From: SOKG01 sp964502665
GTDB taxonomy: Bacteria; Chloroflexota; Dehalococcoidia; SZUA-161
Assembly (NCBI GenBank): GCA_964502665.1
Contig: CAZCXP010000131.1
Coordinates: forward strand, 1-7,031
Direction: 5' to 3'
DNA length: 7,031 bases
The position numbers and the translations under genes were made by a program. Positions 5,932 to 7,031 of this stretch are shown piece by piece. The notes below the pieces were generated by a model that was not told the origin of the DNA, did not search any database, and was given only the letters and a program-made list of their open reading frames with translations. The number at the start of each line of letters is the position of its first letter. Position 1 is the stretch's first letter.

Positions 5932-7031
5932 GAGCCATTTCAGGAATTGCGTATCTGGCAGTCCTCGCAGTCAGCCTTGTGCTCCTGTCCTCCTGTGTCA
6001 CTCCTTCAGCCATACTTACCAGCGCAGAAGTAGAGGATGAAATATACAGGCTGGTCAACGAGGAGAGGCAGAGGGTCGGGCTTACGGATCTCGACAGAGA
6101 CCCCGCTTTGGATGAACTGGCGAGGCGGTATTCAGCAAGCGAGTTCTCGAAGACCGTGGAACAGTCCAGCGATCTCGTCTATTTGCGGTGCAACTCCTGG
6201 TGGATTACCTACAACGGCGGGTCGCCCAAGCTCCATGAGGAGACCGCCAGAGAGCAAGTGGACTACTGCCTTAAGAACGACGATCTCAGACAAGCGCTGC
6301 TGAGGAGCGACGCGAGGGCAACGGGCCTGGGAGTAGCCATCGCGGGGGACACGGTTTACTATGCCCAGGTCTTCGATGTCCTCAACGCTGTAGATGCACA
6401 CGGCGAGCCCGTAAGTCTCTTTGAGAACGCTCAATCAAAGGACCCTTCGTGGAGGCAACTCAGGGAGTTCGTTCTCAACGACGACACAGATGAACAGCCC
6501 TACATACCGGACTCGTTCGTGTGCAGCGACTTCGCTGCTATGCTGCATGATAAAGCGGAAGCGGCAGGGATCAGAGCCGCGTACGTGAGCGTTGATTTCG
6601 ATGGCGGCCCCGGACATGCACTGAACGCCTTTAATACAACAGACCAGGGGCTGGTTTACATAGATTGTACCGGACAGGGGCTCAACACCGTGACATCCGG
6701 GATAAGCGGCGACGGCCAGGACACTACCATGGACTACGACAAAGTAGCTTACGTGGCTGTGGGACATGAGTACGGTCTCATATCTCTGGATAGGGCCTCT
6801 GCCTTTGACCACGAGTTCTATGAACAGTGGATGCAACAATGGGAAGATTACCAGGCAAAAGCGCGGCTATACGAGCAGAAGCGCGATGCATACCACGAGG
6901 CTGTAGGAGGCAGAACCATTATCAGCGACCCCGAAGAGTATGCCACACTTCAAAGTATGTATGAAGAGCTGGAGACTCTGAGAGAGGAACTAGAAGCACA
7001 AGAGAGTATTCTGGGGAACTACCGTTGGCAG
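5932..7031 (+). CDS. Lipoprotein with divergent CAP domain, transglutaminase-like domain and coiled coil (partial at both ends)
   Basis: An open frame with codons starting at 5934 runs for 366 residues to the window edge without a stop. Residues below are counted from 5934. A hydrophobic stretch (5-18) ends in the lipobox LSSC with Cys21, so the protein is probably exported and lipid-anchored outside the membrane. Residues 32-148 look like a CAP/SCP domain: EIYRLVNEERQRVGL, DPALDELARRYS and a closing TGLGVAIAGDTVYYAQVF. However, the usual metal-binding or cavity His residues and the SPGHR-type motif are replaced (NDDLRQALL). Residues 170-280 resemble a transglutaminase-like cysteine enzyme, with Cys197 (FVCSDFAAML), His228 (GHALNAF) and Asp244 (YIDCTG) in triad order and spacing. 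From about 290 the chain is charged and heptad-rich, consistent with a coiled coil. Function is unknown; peptidoglycan or protein cross-link cleavage or formation at the surface is possible. Confidence 0.88.

Noticed and set aside
5714..6058. Minus-strand frame running through the N gap
   Set aside because: It exists only because Ns contain no stops. The right half is antisense to the CAP/transglutaminase-like gene.
6132..6839. Two minus-strand open frames opposite the lipoprotein gene
   Set aside because: The plus frame shows a signal peptide, CAP features and a catalytic triad in order. The minus frames show nothing recognisable.

Overview
The window looks like a piece of a draft or metagenome-derived chromosome from a Chloroflexota bacterium, most likely Dehalococcoidia. 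This is an inference from protein flavour, the GC-rich coding style, the dispersed TTCGACAAGCTCA-type repeats and the gene mix; no marker in the window proves the taxon. A run of exactly 100 Ns (5832-5931) shows it is a scaffold.

Layout. From 5717 down to 390 everything is coded on the minus strand in what appears to be one long transcription unit. The order is gatC (TTG start), an ADP-forming acyl-CoA synthetase alpha-type protein, gatA, a small DUF6504-like protein, an Lrp/AsnC regulator and a class I/II aminotransferase. Spacing is tight throughout: 25 bp, then 137 bp filled mainly by a dispersed repeat, then 0 bp, then a 20-bp overlap, then 17 bp. A good sigma70-type promoter (TTGCCC-17-TATAAT) lies just upstream of gatC. 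Beyond the aminotransferase is a 329-bp non-coding stretch (61-389). It holds a second strong minus-strand promoter (TTGACC-17-TATAAT), two good hairpins and another copy of the dispersed repeat. The stretch runs into a tRNA-Leu(CAG) cut off by the left edge.

To the right of gatC a plus-strand promoter (TTGCCT-17-TATAAT) fires the other way into the N gap. On the far side of the gap an open frame runs to the end of the window. It encodes a lipoprotein with a divergent CAP/SCP domain, a transglutaminase-like Cys-His-Asp domain and a C-terminal coiled coil.

How the genes work together. GatC and GatA are two subunits of the GatCAB amidotransferase, which converts Glu-tRNA(Gln) and/or Asp-tRNA(Asn) to the amide form; gatB is not in the window. 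The regulator and aminotransferase resemble the Bacillus subtilis AlaR/AlaT (YugG/YugH) pair and probably serve amino-acid (alanine/glutamate) transamination. The acyl-CoA synthetase could make ATP from acyl-CoA, including 2-oxo-acid breakdown products, but its ATP-grasp beta partner is not here. The cluster thus mixes translation fidelity with amino-acid and acyl-CoA metabolism. The most unusual item is the surface CAP/transglutaminase-like lipoprotein. I see no CRISPR array, transposase, phage gene or defence system.
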